Notes under the pieces: generated by a model
What the model was told of the DNA's origin: nothing
Database searches by the model: none
Seen by the model: only the letters and a program-made list of their open reading frames with translations
Assembly: GCF_011603255.1 (NCBI RefSeq)
Contig: NZ_JAANCM010000022.1
Location: 1 to 39,485, forward strand
Direction of reading: 5' to 3'
Source of the DNA: Ferranicluibacter rubi
Lineage (GTDB): Bacteria > Pseudomonadota > Alphaproteobacteria > Rhizobiales > Rhizobiaceae
DNA: 39,485 nt
Position numbers and translations under genes: made by a program
Part shown: positions 7,380-14,441 of the stretch, one piece after another
How the letters are laid out: each line of letters begins with the position of its first letter
How positions within the stretch are numbered: the stretch's first letter is position 1

Positions 7380-9257
7380 CTAAGCGATGAATTCGACGGG
7401 AAAGCGCGAAACGAGCGTGCAGACGAGACCACCCGGGACGTAGTCGAGCTTGACCTGGCCCTTGAAGTCCGCAGCGAGAACCCGGGTTATCAGCCGGGAG
7501 CCAAATCCCGACCGGGTCGGGGGCACGACAGGTGGGCCGTTCTTCTCTTCCCACCGCAGCGCAAAGGCCTGAGCGTCGGAACCATTCGCGTTTTGATCCC
7601 AGCTGATCACAATCTTTCCGTTCGGCGACGAGAGCGCGCCGTATTTCGCGGCATTGGTGGCCAGTTCATGCATGGCGAGGGCGAGCGAAAGCGTTTGTTT
7701 CGGGGAAAGCGGGAGGTCGGGACCGGCAATGTCGAACTGAGCGGCACCGGCCCGATGCGGTGCCAGTGCCGTTTCGATGACCTCGCGGATACTGCCCTTC
7801 TCCTGCGCTTCCCCCATCAGGAGGTCGTGCGCGTGAGCCAGAGTGTGCAGGCGAGCGTTGAAGGTGTCGCGCTGCTCCAGAATCGCGTCGCCCTTCAGCG
7901 TCTGCGACGCGATGGCGCTGACCATGGCCAGCGTGTTCTTGATCCGGTGCTGAAGTTCGCCATTCAACAGGGCATATTGGCTTTCGGCATCCTTGATGGC
8001 CGTGATATCGCGGACGGTGCCGACGAGCCGCGTTGCATCCTTGCCGTCAACAACCCGTGCTCTGGCGTGAATCCAGCGCTCCGGCCTGTTCTCGCCGGAC
8101 AGCACCCGGTATTCGACATCAAGATGCCCTTCCCCGAGAGGATCCATGGCCTGCTCGACAGATCGACTGAGGGCCGGTCTGTCGTCGGGATGTACGCGGC
8201 TGACAAAAGTCTCGAAGGATGGCTGCTGATCGGCCGGCTGGCCCAGCAGAAACGACGCCCTCGCATCCTCTGTCGTCGAAACGATACGTCCATTGACGAG
8301 AACGGCCTCCCAGACACCCATTTCCGCGGAATCAAGTGCCAGTTGCAGCTGGAGTTCTCTCCGTCGTAACGCAATCTCAGCGCGTTTCAGGTCGGTCACA
8401 TCATGCCCTTCGATGAAGAGGCCGGTTACTTGGCCTTGAAGATCGCGAATGGGCTGGATGACGAAGTTGAGGAAGATATCCTCCTCCCCTCCCCCCTCGA
8501 CGCGCATTAAGCGGATCAACTCGCCCCGACCTGTCATGGCCTCACCCGTGGCGTAGACACGGTCGAGAAGCGTGATGACCTGCTGGCGCTCCAGTTCCGG
8601 CAGAACAGACCGAAAGGGACGACCAACCATCGCGCGGGGGCCAATCAGGCGCGAAAACGCGCCGTTGACGATCTTGACGACGTGATGCGGCCCTTCCAGC
8701 GTACAAAGGAAACTTGGAGCACTCTCAAAAAGGCGGCGCATGCTATCGGCCTCTCGCAAGGCCGCATTTTGAAGATCGACGGTGAGCTGTCTCGCCTCTT
8801 CCCGGGCGAGTTTCGTCTCCGTGATATCTCTGGAGATCGACAAAAGATGAGTTGGTTTCCCATCAGCGCCGGGAACCGGCAGGACCTGCACATCCCAATA
8901 GCGTGGATTGCCTTTGACGGTGACAGCCGATCCCGAAAACCGCGCGGGAATACCCTCCCTTGCAGACGCTATGGCGGCCTTCGCAACATCATTCCCCTCC
9001 CCGGTCCAGAAATCTGGCCAAGGGCAACCCTTGATCCCGCTGAAATCGTCCACCCCCATGACCTGCTTCCCGCCATCGCTCATAAACTGGAGATTTCCGT
9101 CCAGATCGAGGATCTTGATGCAGTCTCCGGAGCCTGAGAACACAGCGGCTAGAAGATCTGCATTTCCAACGAGTGCCGGGTCCGCGGCCGCAAGTTCACC
9201 ATTCATGCGGAAGACGGCAGAAGAAACAGTCGCAGGGCTCATCGATATCATGTCCAT
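7380..9257 (-). CDS. PAS-PAS-PAS sensor histidine kinase, HWE family
   Basis: A 625-residue soluble-looking kinase with no membrane segment. Three PAS-like domains lie at about residues 32-150, 172-295 and 302-425; the first and third end in the typical D-I-T linker and the second in D-V-T. The kinase core begins with LNGELQHRIKNT, where H437 is the probable phosphoacceptor. The N-box is H530-E-L-A-T-N535, and the W569-E motif in RWEEKNGP, together with the N-box His, defines the HWE class, which is common in Rhizobiales. The G-box is short (SGFGSRLI). There is no receiver domain and no response regulator gene next to it, so it is an orphan. No LOV-type cysteine motif is visible in the PAS domains, so the signal is unknown. 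No good ribosome-binding site precedes the ATG at 9257; ATGs at 9251 and 9242 are alternatives. Confidence 0.92.
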   Translation of the reverse strand: MDMISMSPATVSSAVFRMNGELAAADPALVGNADLLAAVFSGSGDCIKILDLDGNLQFMSDGGKQVMGVDDFSGIKGCPWPDFWTGEGNDVAKAAIASAREGIPARFSGSAVTVKGNPRYWDVQVLPVPGADGKPTHLLSISRDITETKLAREEARQLTVDLQNAALREADSMRRLFESAPSFLCTLEGPHHVVKIVNGAFSRLIGPRAMVGRPFRSVLPELERQQVITLLDRVYATGEAMTGRGELIRLMRVEGGGEEDIFLNFVIQPIRDLQGQVTGLFIEGHDVTDLKRAEIALRRRELQLQLALDSAEMGVWEAVLVNGRIVSTTEDARASFLLGQPADQQPSFETFVSRVHPDDRPALSRSVEQAMDPLGEGHLDVEYRVLSGENRPERWIHARARVVDGKDATRLVGTVRDITAIKDAESQYALLNGELQHRIKNTLAMVSAIASQTLKGDAILEQRDTFNARLHTLAHAHDLLMGEAQEKGSIREVIETALAPHRAGAAQFDIAGPDLPLSPKQTLSLALAMHELATNAAKYGALSSPNGKIVISWDQNANGSDAQAFALRWEEKNGPPVVPPTRSGFGSRLITRVLAADFKGQVKLDYVPGGLVCTLVSRFPVEFIA

Positions 9258-9652
9258 TATGTAGGAAGCTCGGAGAGCGAGGCGTTCAGGTCAACGCAGT
9301 GTCGTTTTATGTTAGCTACAGCGAAATGGATACGGGTAACGGCAGGATTCTCGCGTCTAAGAATCGAGCAAAACGGGAAGGCGATTCTCATATCGAAACA
9401 TCTCGCGAAGAGTTTACGGGTGGCGCAACCGCGCTCTCGCCTCTCAATAGCGGCGGAACGAGGGCAGAGCCACATTTCGACCCAATACGTATCAACACAC
9501 TGTTAACTATAAGATTTCTCGGATAGCGTCGTAAATCTTCCTTAGCCGGCGTGCTGCCGATTTCGCTATTTTGCTGGACGCCGCGCGAGAATCGTGGCGT
9601 AGCTTAGCGATGAATGGCCGCTAAAACGCACATAGGCCGACAAGAGGGATAA
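9258..9652. promoter_or_regulatory. repABC upstream control region with GANTC sites and inverted repeats
   Basis: This 395-bp gap separates the divergent HWE kinase and repA genes. It contains four GANTC (CcrM methylation) motifs at 9346, 9361, 9383 and 9589. The first two form the arms GATTCT/AGAATC of a small inverted repeat (9346-9365). A second inverted repeat, AAGATTT (9511-9517) / AAATCTT (9533-9539), directly follows a TATAAG element (9508-9513) that may be a repA -10 box; no convincing -35 is visible. The second repeat is a candidate site for RepA/RepB autoregulation. No gene of credible composition lies here. Confidence 0.5.
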
Positions 9653-10879
9653 ATGGCGCTAAGAGATGACCTGCGGCGGGACACCGCCGGGCAAGAAGAT
9701 GCCGCCGCAAAGATCATGCGGCATGCTGGAATGCTGTCCAACCAGCTCCAGCAATTGCGCGCCCGTATGTATCCGCCAAAAGCCGAAAAGAACCTGCGCT
9801 TCTTTCTGACCAACGAAGTCTCGAAGCTGACATCCATTCCCGATTCGACGCTGAAGCTGCTGTCGATCGAAGGTCGCGGGCCGGTGCCGAGCCGTCTCGA
9901 GAACAACCACCGCGCTTACACATTAAACCAGATCAACGAGTTACGGAATTTCTTCGCGGAGCAAAAGCCGGCGGAGGCGCAGCGTTTCCTGCCGCATCGC
10001 CGTGGCGGAGAGCATCTTCAGGTTCTCGCGATATCGAACTTCAAAGGCGGAAGTGCGAAGACAACGACCAGCGTGCATCTCGCGCACTTCCTTGCCCTCC
10101 ACGGATACCGCGTTCTTGCGATCGACCTCGATCCACAGGCGTCGCTCTCCGCCATGTTCGGCGCGCAGCCCGAGGTCGATGTCGGCCCGAATGAGACGAT
10201 CTATGCGGCGCTCCGGTACGACGAACAGCGCCGTCCAATCCGCGACATCATTCGTAAGACCTATTTCGACGGGATCGACCTGATACCCGGCAATCTCGAA
10301 GTCATGGAGTACGAACACGACACGCCGCGTGTGCTTGCCCAGCGCGGCGGCGGCGGTAGCGGCGGGATTTTCTTCGAGCGGCTGAAAATGGCGCTTCTCG
10401 AAGTCGAGGCCGACTATGACGTCGTCGTTCTCGATACGCCCCCTTCCCTCGGCTTCCTCACGCTCGGCGCGATATATGCAGCGACCGGGATGATCGTCAC
10501 GGTACATCCGGCCATGCTGGATGTCGCGTCGATGAGCCAGTTTCTCCTGATGATGGGCGACTTGATTCAGGTTCTGAACGAGAACGGTGCCGAGTTGAGC
10601 CAGGATTTCTTCCGGTACCTGATCACGCGGCATGACCCGAACGATCAGCCGCAGTCGCAAGTCGTTGCAATGCTTCGGCATTTGTTCGGTTCGGATGTTC
10701 TTCTGGCAACAGCCGTCGAGAGCACGGCCGTGGAGGCGGCGGGGCTCGCAAAGCGCAGTCTCTACGAGCTAGAAATCGGGCAGGTGGGGCGTGACACGCA
10801 TCGGCGCGCACGCGAGGCGATGGATGCCGTCAATGAAAGCATTCTGGACCTCGTCCGCGATAGCTGGGGCAGAACATGA
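9653..10879 (+). CDS. repA: Plasmid/chromid partitioning protein RepA (ParA-type ATPase)
   Basis: A 408-residue protein, the normal size of RepA in repABC operons. The N-terminal ~115 residues are the RepA-specific region with a DNA-binding-like segment (LTSIPDSTLKLLSIEGRGPVPSR). From ~125 the ParA ATPase domain follows, with the deviant Walker A K131-G-G-S-A-K-T-T and a Walker A' aspartate in VLAIDLDPQA; VVLDTPPSLGF is the Walker B region. RepA moves the replicon apart with RepB and represses its own operon. AGAGGGA lies about 5 nt upstream of the ATG. Its TGA overlaps the repB ATG (ATGA), as is usual in translationally coupled repAB. Confidence 0.97.
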   Translation: MALRDDLRRDTAGQEDAAAKIMRHAGMLSNQLQQLRARMYPPKAEKNLRFFLTNEVSKLTSIPDSTLKLLSIEGRGPVPSRLENNHRAYTLNQINELRNFFAEQKPAEAQRFLPHRRGGEHLQVLAISNFKGGSAKTTTSVHLAHFLALHGYRVLAIDLDPQASLSAMFGAQPEVDVGPNETIYAALRYDEQRRPIRDIIRKTYFDGIDLIPGNLEVMEYEHDTPRVLAQRGGGGSGGIFFERLKMALLEVEADYDVVVLDTPPSLGFLTLGAIYAATGMIVTVHPAMLDVASMSQFLLMMGDLIQVLNENGAELSQDFFRYLITRHDPNDQPQSQVVAMLRHLFGSDVLLATAVESTAVEAAGLAKRSLYELEIGQVGRDTHRRAREAMDAVNESILDLVRDSWGRT

Positions 10880-11922
10880 GCAAGACCAAGAAATCCATCA
10901 TTGCCAGTTTCGGCCTCTTGTCCGCTGCCGTCGAAGCAGACCCGCAGACGATCGAACAACCGGCCGGCGCAAGTCCACAGGCAATGCCTGCGCTGCCGCG
11001 TGTCGGTGCCGGCGTCATCGGTGCCGCGCAACGCTCGATCGGCGAACTGCGGGACGAGCGTGACCGTCTGAAGGCGCTTGTTGAATCGGGCTCAGGCGCG
11101 AGTCTTGAGCTCGATGCGTCTCTCATCGACCCCTCGCCGTTTCCCGATCGCCTAGCCGACGACAATGATGCGGACTTCGCGGCCTTCAAAGCGACTTTTG
11201 AAGCTGAGGGCCAGAAGATTCCGATACAGGTTCGGCCCCATCCCGAGCATGTCGGGCGGTATCAGGTCATCTATGGTCATCGTCGTCTTAAGGCGGCTAA
11301 AGAGTTGAAGCTGCCGGTGCGTGCGCTGGTGGTCGAGATGTCGGACCGCGACCTTGTCGTCTCGCAAGGGATTGAGAATGCGGCGCGCCAGGACCTCACC
11401 TGGATCGAACGCGCGCTCTTTGCCGCCCGCATGGACGAGGCCCAAATCAAGCCAAGGGACATCAAGGCAGCGCTCGCCATCGATGACGCCGAACTCGCGC
11501 GCATGCGCGGTGTCTACCGCGCGGTGCCGCTGGATGTCATCGAAGCGATCGGACGCGCGCCGAAGGTCGGGCGACCGCGGTGGGGCGATTTCGCAAAGCT
11601 TTTTTCCGCGACGGAGGATGCCTCGGCCCTTCTGGGGAAGACCCTGCAGGCCGATGGAAAGCCTGTGGCAAGCTCGGACGAGCGTTTCCGAGTGGCGCTC
11701 GCTGCCCTGAAGGCTCCTAAATCACGATCTGAAGACGCGGAGGATGATGTTCTCGCGTTACGGGATCCGGACGGGCAGGATATCGCTCGGGTAAAGGTTT
11801 CTTCGAAAGAATTACGCATTGTCCATCTCGGACCGAAAGGCGCTGCCTTTTCCGCTTTCCTGCAGGCTGAAATGCCACGATTGGTGGAGAAGTTCGAGCG
11901 TCGGGACGACGAGGACGATTAA
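10876..11922 (+). CDS. repB: Plasmid/chromid partitioning protein RepB (ParB-type)
   Basis: A 348-residue ParB homologue that would bind the centromere-like parS sites and stimulate RepA. The ParB N-terminal domain spans about residues 75-190 and includes IPIQVRPHP and the nucleotide-binding-type G-H-R-R-L-K-A-A-K motif. The central HTH region (about 160-215) has QDLTWIERALFAARM and IKAALAIDDAELARMRG, followed by an alpha-helical part and a C-terminal dimerisation region. It overlaps repA by 4 bp. A 24-bp perfect palindrome starts directly after its stop codon and is the best local candidate for its binding site. Confidence 0.97.
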   Translation: MSKTKKSIIASFGLLSAAVEADPQTIEQPAGASPQAMPALPRVGAGVIGAAQRSIGELRDERDRLKALVESGSGASLELDASLIDPSPFPDRLADDNDADFAAFKATFEAEGQKIPIQVRPHPEHVGRYQVIYGHRRLKAAKELKLPVRALVVEMSDRDLVVSQGIENAARQDLTWIERALFAARMDEAQIKPRDIKAALAIDDAELARMRGVYRAVPLDVIEAIGRAPKVGRPRWGDFAKLFSATEDASALLGKTLQADGKPVASSDERFRVALAALKAPKSRSEDAEDDVLALRDPDGQDIARVKVSSKELRIVHLGPKGAAFSAFLQAEMPRLVEKFERRDDEDD

Positions 11923-11946
11923 AAACCCTGTCACGTGACAGGGTTT
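11923..11946. repeat. 24-bp perfect palindrome after repB, candidate parS (RepB site)
   Basis: The half-site AAACCCTGTCAC is followed by its exact reverse complement GTGACAGGGTTT, beginning one base after the repB stop. A diverged copy with the same outer halves lies at 13414-13437, just after repC. Two related palindromes flanking repC fit RepB-bound partition sites. The sequence does not match the commonly quoted repABC consensus GTT-N4-GC-N4-AAC, so this would be a different specificity. A C4T5 run follows (11947-11955), so a role as terminator or attenuator between repB and repC is also possible. Confidence 0.6.
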
Positions 11947-11999
11947 CCCCTTTTTAAGGGCTATCGAAACAACGAACAGGAAAGGATGCAGTATCGGTT

Positions 12000-12055
12000 A
12001 AACGAAAGGCCCCCAAGCGGCGAACCACCTGAGAGCCTTTGTTATCTTCTAGCAG
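12000..12055 (-). ncRNA. ctRNA: antisense RNA repressor of repC (incompatibility RNA)
   Basis: On the minus strand a perfect -35 TTGACA (12084-12089), a 17-bp spacer and a -10 TAATCG (12061-12066) predict a start near 12055. The transcript ends in a 16-bp stem (with several G-U pairs) closed by a UUCG tetraloop, covering 12005-12040, then CGTTTAA. The predicted size of about 55 nt and the location between repB and repC match the known ctRNA of repABC replicons, which pairs with the repC leader and blocks RepC synthesis. On the plus strand, AAGCGGCG near 12015-12022 can pair with CGCCGCTT near 12099-12106, fitting a switchable repC leader. A GANTC site (12076-12080) lies within the promoter spacer. 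Confidence 0.85.
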
Positions 12056-12060
12056 AGAAA

Positions 12061-12089
12061 CGATTAGCTCCCTTCGAATCACTTGTCAA
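12061..12089 (-). promoter_or_regulatory. ctRNA promoter (sigma70-type)
   Basis: Read on the minus strand: TTGACA at 12089-12084, 17-bp spacer, TAATCG at 12066-12061. The -35 is a consensus match. The spacer includes GAATC at 12076-12080, a CcrM target, so methylation state could change promoter strength. Confidence 0.75.
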
Positions 12090-12147
12090 TGTGAGAACGC
12101 CGCTTTGGTGACTGGAATCGTTTGCCCTACGCTTGGAGGCAACGAAA

Positions 12148-13368
12148 ATGGACACGAACTTTGTGACGACGCCCTTTGGGCGGCGGGCGATGACGCGTGC
12201 CATGCTCACAGGACAGAGCAAGGCACGCGACGTCAACCCCGCGCATTCCGTCGATAAATGGAAGCTCTACCGCGCTCTGTGCGAGGCACGCGGGCGTCTT
12301 GGTATATCCGATCGAACATTGGCGTTGCTCAACGCCCTTCTCTCTTTCTATCCCAAGACGGAGATCTCCTCCGAGACGGGGCTCGTTGTTTTTCCCTCCA
12401 ACCAGCAACTGTCTCTGCGTGCAAATGGCATGGCCGAACAGACCATCCGACGACACCTGGCGCTTCTCGTGAACGCCGGGCTGATTGCGCGCAAAGACAG
12501 CGCGAATGGCAAACGCTACAGTCGTCGTCACCGTGATGGCGAGATCCGCGAAGCATTTGGCTTCTCTCTGGCACCACTTCTCGCCCGGTCATCCGAGATC
12601 GAAGCGATGGCTCAAGACGTGATTGCCGATCGCCTGCGCCTTCAGAACGTTCGTGAAAGCATCACCATCTGCCGCCGAGACATCGCCAAGCTCATCGCTA
12701 TGGCGGAAATAGAGAATGCGCCGGGGGAATGGCCTGCGCATTACCAGACATTCCGTGACATCATCGACAGCATCCCGCGCAATGCTGATATCGATCTCAT
12801 CACGACAGCGCTTCAAAAACTTCGCGCTCTTCGGGTCCTGATTATCAACACATTGGATACATGGAAAGATTCGAGAATTCTGGGCGGCAATCCCTCTCAG
12901 AATGAGCGGCACATACAGATATCAGAATCCGAATCTTCTCTTGATTCTGAACCAGAAACTGTGACGGAAATTGCCGAGAATGTTCGGAGCGACAGTTCAT
13001 CATCGAGAACGCCAAACGGAACAATTCCGCTTTCACTGGTTCTTTCGGCATGTCCAGCGATTGCGGACTATGCTCCATGCGGGGATATCCGAGATTGGCG
13101 AGACTTGTCGGCAGCTGCCAACGTCGTCGGCCGCATGTTCGGGATCAGTCCGTCGGCCTATCAGGCGGCATGTTCGACAATGGGCGCAATTTCAACGGCC
13201 GTTGCAGTTAGCTGCATTCTTGAGCGCAGTGAGCATATCCAGTCGCCAGGAGGCTATCTGAGACATCTGACACGACAATCTGAAGCAGGATCATTCTCGG
13301 CTGCACAGATGCTGATGGGACTGATGAAAACGAGAGAGCAGGCGATAGCTGAGCTAATACGGAATTGA
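12148..13368 (+). CDS. repC: Replication initiator protein RepC
   Basis: A 406-residue replication initiator of the repABC family, with typical opening residues (TPFGRRAMTRAML) and KWKLYRALCEARGRLGISDRTLALLNALLSFYP. It has an N-terminal winged-helix DNA-binding domain (about 50-160), a hydrophilic Ser/Glu-rich hinge (about 252-275) and a C-terminal domain (about 300-400) containing CPAIADYAPCGDIRDWRDL. RepC binds the origin inside its own gene and is rate-limiting for replication. ATG 12148 is chosen because GGAGG lies 8 nt upstream; the TTG at 12133 is in frame but overlaps that ribosome site. Expression should be limited by the ctRNA just upstream. Confidence 0.97.
   Translation: MDTNFVTTPFGRRAMTRAMLTGQSKARDVNPAHSVDKWKLYRALCEARGRLGISDRTLALLNALLSFYPKTEISSETGLVVFPSNQQLSLRANGMAEQTIRRHLALLVNAGLIARKDSANGKRYSRRHRDGEIREAFGFSLAPLLARSSEIEAMAQDVIADRLRLQNVRESITICRRDIAKLIAMAEIENAPGEWPAHYQTFRDIIDSIPRNADIDLITTALQKLRALRVLIINTLDTWKDSRILGGNPSQNERHIQISESESSLDSEPETVTEIAENVRSDSSSSRTPNGTIPLSLVLSACPAIADYAPCGDIRDWRDLSAAANVVGRMFGISPSAYQAACSTMGAISTAVAVSCILERSEHIQSPGGYLRHLTRQSEAGSFSAAQMLMGLMKTREQAIAELIRN
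12868..12960. other. Candidate oriV: AT-rich, GANTC-rich segment inside repC
   Basis: This part of repC encodes the linker region and is richer in A+T than its surroundings. It holds four GANTC motifs (12868, 12925, 12931, 12943) and a perfect inverted repeat TCAGAATC (12922-12929) / GATTCTGA (12943-12950). In repABC replicons oriV is known to lie within repC in an AT-rich stretch, so this is the most likely origin position. The exact boundaries are inferred. Confidence 0.55.
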
Positions 13369-13411
13369 GATGCGCCGTATCAACCGCTATGGCAATTCAA
13401 CTATATGCTTC

Positions 13412-14323
13412 TCAAACCCTGTCAGCTGGCAAGGTTTGCATGAGCTTGGCGAGCCAATCGACGAACACACGCACCTTGTTGCTCAGATGCCGTCGTTGCG
13501 GATAGACGATGTAGAGCGGAACCGGTTCGATAGACCACCCCGGGAGAACCTCGACCAGCGCGCCACTTTCGATGGCGCTGTTGATCATGAACCCGGGTGC
13601 GACGGCAATTCCGAGACCACCGATTGCAGCATTCACATAAGAACGCGCATCATTCACGGAGAGAATGTAGTTCGGGATGATCTCAATGGTGCGCTCGTCA
13701 CTGACAAATTCAAGATCGAGAACGCGACCAGACTGTGCCATCAGGTAACCGACAGCGACGTGATCACGGGAAAGATCCTCGGGCTCGCTCGGCGTACCAA
13801 ACTTCTGGAGGTAGAACGGAGCAGCACAAGCCTTCATAGACATCTCACCAACCTTGCGGGCGATGAGAGATTGATCGGTCGGCGTTCCCCCGCGAAGGGC
13901 GCAGTCAACATTCTCGGCAACGTAATCCACAAGCCTGTCGCCAACACCGATATCGAGCTTGATCTGCGGGTAACGTTGGTAGAAGTCGCAGAGGGCAGGG
14001 ATGACGACGAGATCGGCAAAGGCACCCGCCATCTCCACACGCAACCGGCCACTGGGCTGGGCTTGGGAGTTGCTTAGACTGTTGTCCAACTCATCCAGCT
14101 CGGACAGAATCTGGATTGCGCGCTCATAGTAAAGGGCACCATCCGTGGTCACAATCACACGTCGCGTCGTTCGATTCAAAAGCGTGGTTTTCAGCCGCGC
14201 TTCGAGGCTCTGGACCAAATTCGTGACTGTCGTCTTCGGCATGCCCAACGTTGATGCAGCACGGGTGAAGTTGCCCGTCTCGACGACACGTACAAAAACA
14301 CGCATGGCGGAAAGTTGATCCAT
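13412..14323 (-). CDS. LysR-family transcriptional regulator of the divergent RND efflux operon
   Basis: A 303-residue protein, the standard LysR length. The N-terminal winged HTH (residues ~1-60: MDQLSAMRVFVRVVETGNFTRAAS, then T-T-V-T-N-L-V-Q-S-L-E) is followed by a periplasmic-binding-like effector domain starting near residue 90 (GRLRVEMAGAFADLVVIP). The CrgA-like subtype ends with VRVFVDWLAKLM. It is transcribed away from the hydrolase/adaptor/RND operon that starts 118 bp upstream, the usual position for a LysR activator of that operon (compare MexT and mexEF-oprN in Pseudomonas). Its last eight codons contain the second 24-bp RepB-like palindrome (13414-13437), so gene end and replicon site overlap. 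Inducer unknown. Confidence 0.92.
   Translation of the reverse strand: MDQLSAMRVFVRVVETGNFTRAASTLGMPKTTVTNLVQSLEARLKTTLLNRTTRRVIVTTDGALYYERAIQILSELDELDNSLSNSQAQPSGRLRVEMAGAFADLVVIPALCDFYQRYPQIKLDIGVGDRLVDYVAENVDCALRGGTPTDQSLIARKVGEMSMKACAAPFYLQKFGTPSEPEDLSRDHVAVGYLMAQSGRVLDLEFVSDERTIEIIPNYILSVNDARSYVNAAIGGLGIAVAPGFMINSAIESGALVEVLPGWSIEPVPLYIVYPQRRHLSNKVRVFVDWLAKLMQTLPADRV
13414..13437. repeat. Second, imperfect copy of the 24-bp palindrome, after repC
   Basis: AAACCCTGTCAG is followed by CTGGCAAGGTTT: 10 of 12 positions pair, and the outer half-site AAACCCTGTCA is identical to the copy at 11923. The central dinucleotides differ (AGCT here, ACGT there). It covers the last codons and part of the stop of the LysR gene. 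Its position about 45 bp after the repC stop is where parS sites are known in several repABC replicons. Confidence 0.55.
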
Positions 14324-14353
14324 TTTGAACGTGTCCTGTCTCTACGCTTAGAT

Positions 14354-14404
14354 TGTTCGAATTTCCGGAACATTGATACCGAATAACGGCAGCTTGTGAA
14401 GCTG
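14354..14404. promoter_or_regulatory. Divergent LysR/hydrolase promoter region with two palindromes
   Basis: The 118-bp gap between the two divergent genes holds TGTTC (14354-14358), 9 bp, GAACA (14368-14372), which is a spaced dyad of the size LysR proteins bind. It also holds a perfect dyad CAGCTT-gtg-AAGCTG (14390-14404). The first is the better LysR recognition candidate and the second may be the activation site; both are inferences. No confident -35/-10 pairs were found. Confidence 0.45.
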
Positions 14405-14441
14405 ACACGAACAATACTAGATATGACCAACGAAGAGCAAG

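Noticed and set aside
11923-11955. Palindrome after repB as an ordinary rho-independent terminator
   Set aside because: It is followed by C4T5, so weak termination is possible. A second related palindrome after repC and the need to transcribe repC from the operon promoter make a RepB-site role more likely, so it was not listed as a terminator.
9258-13411. Canonical repABC parS consensus GTT-N4-GC-N4-AAC
   Set aside because: I scanned for it by eye in the repABC region and found no match, so the 24-bp palindromes are proposed instead.
13370-14077. Open frame on the + strand directly after repC
   Set aside because: It overlaps the LysR gene on the other strand, which has clear HTH and effector domains. 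The frame has no recognisable feature.
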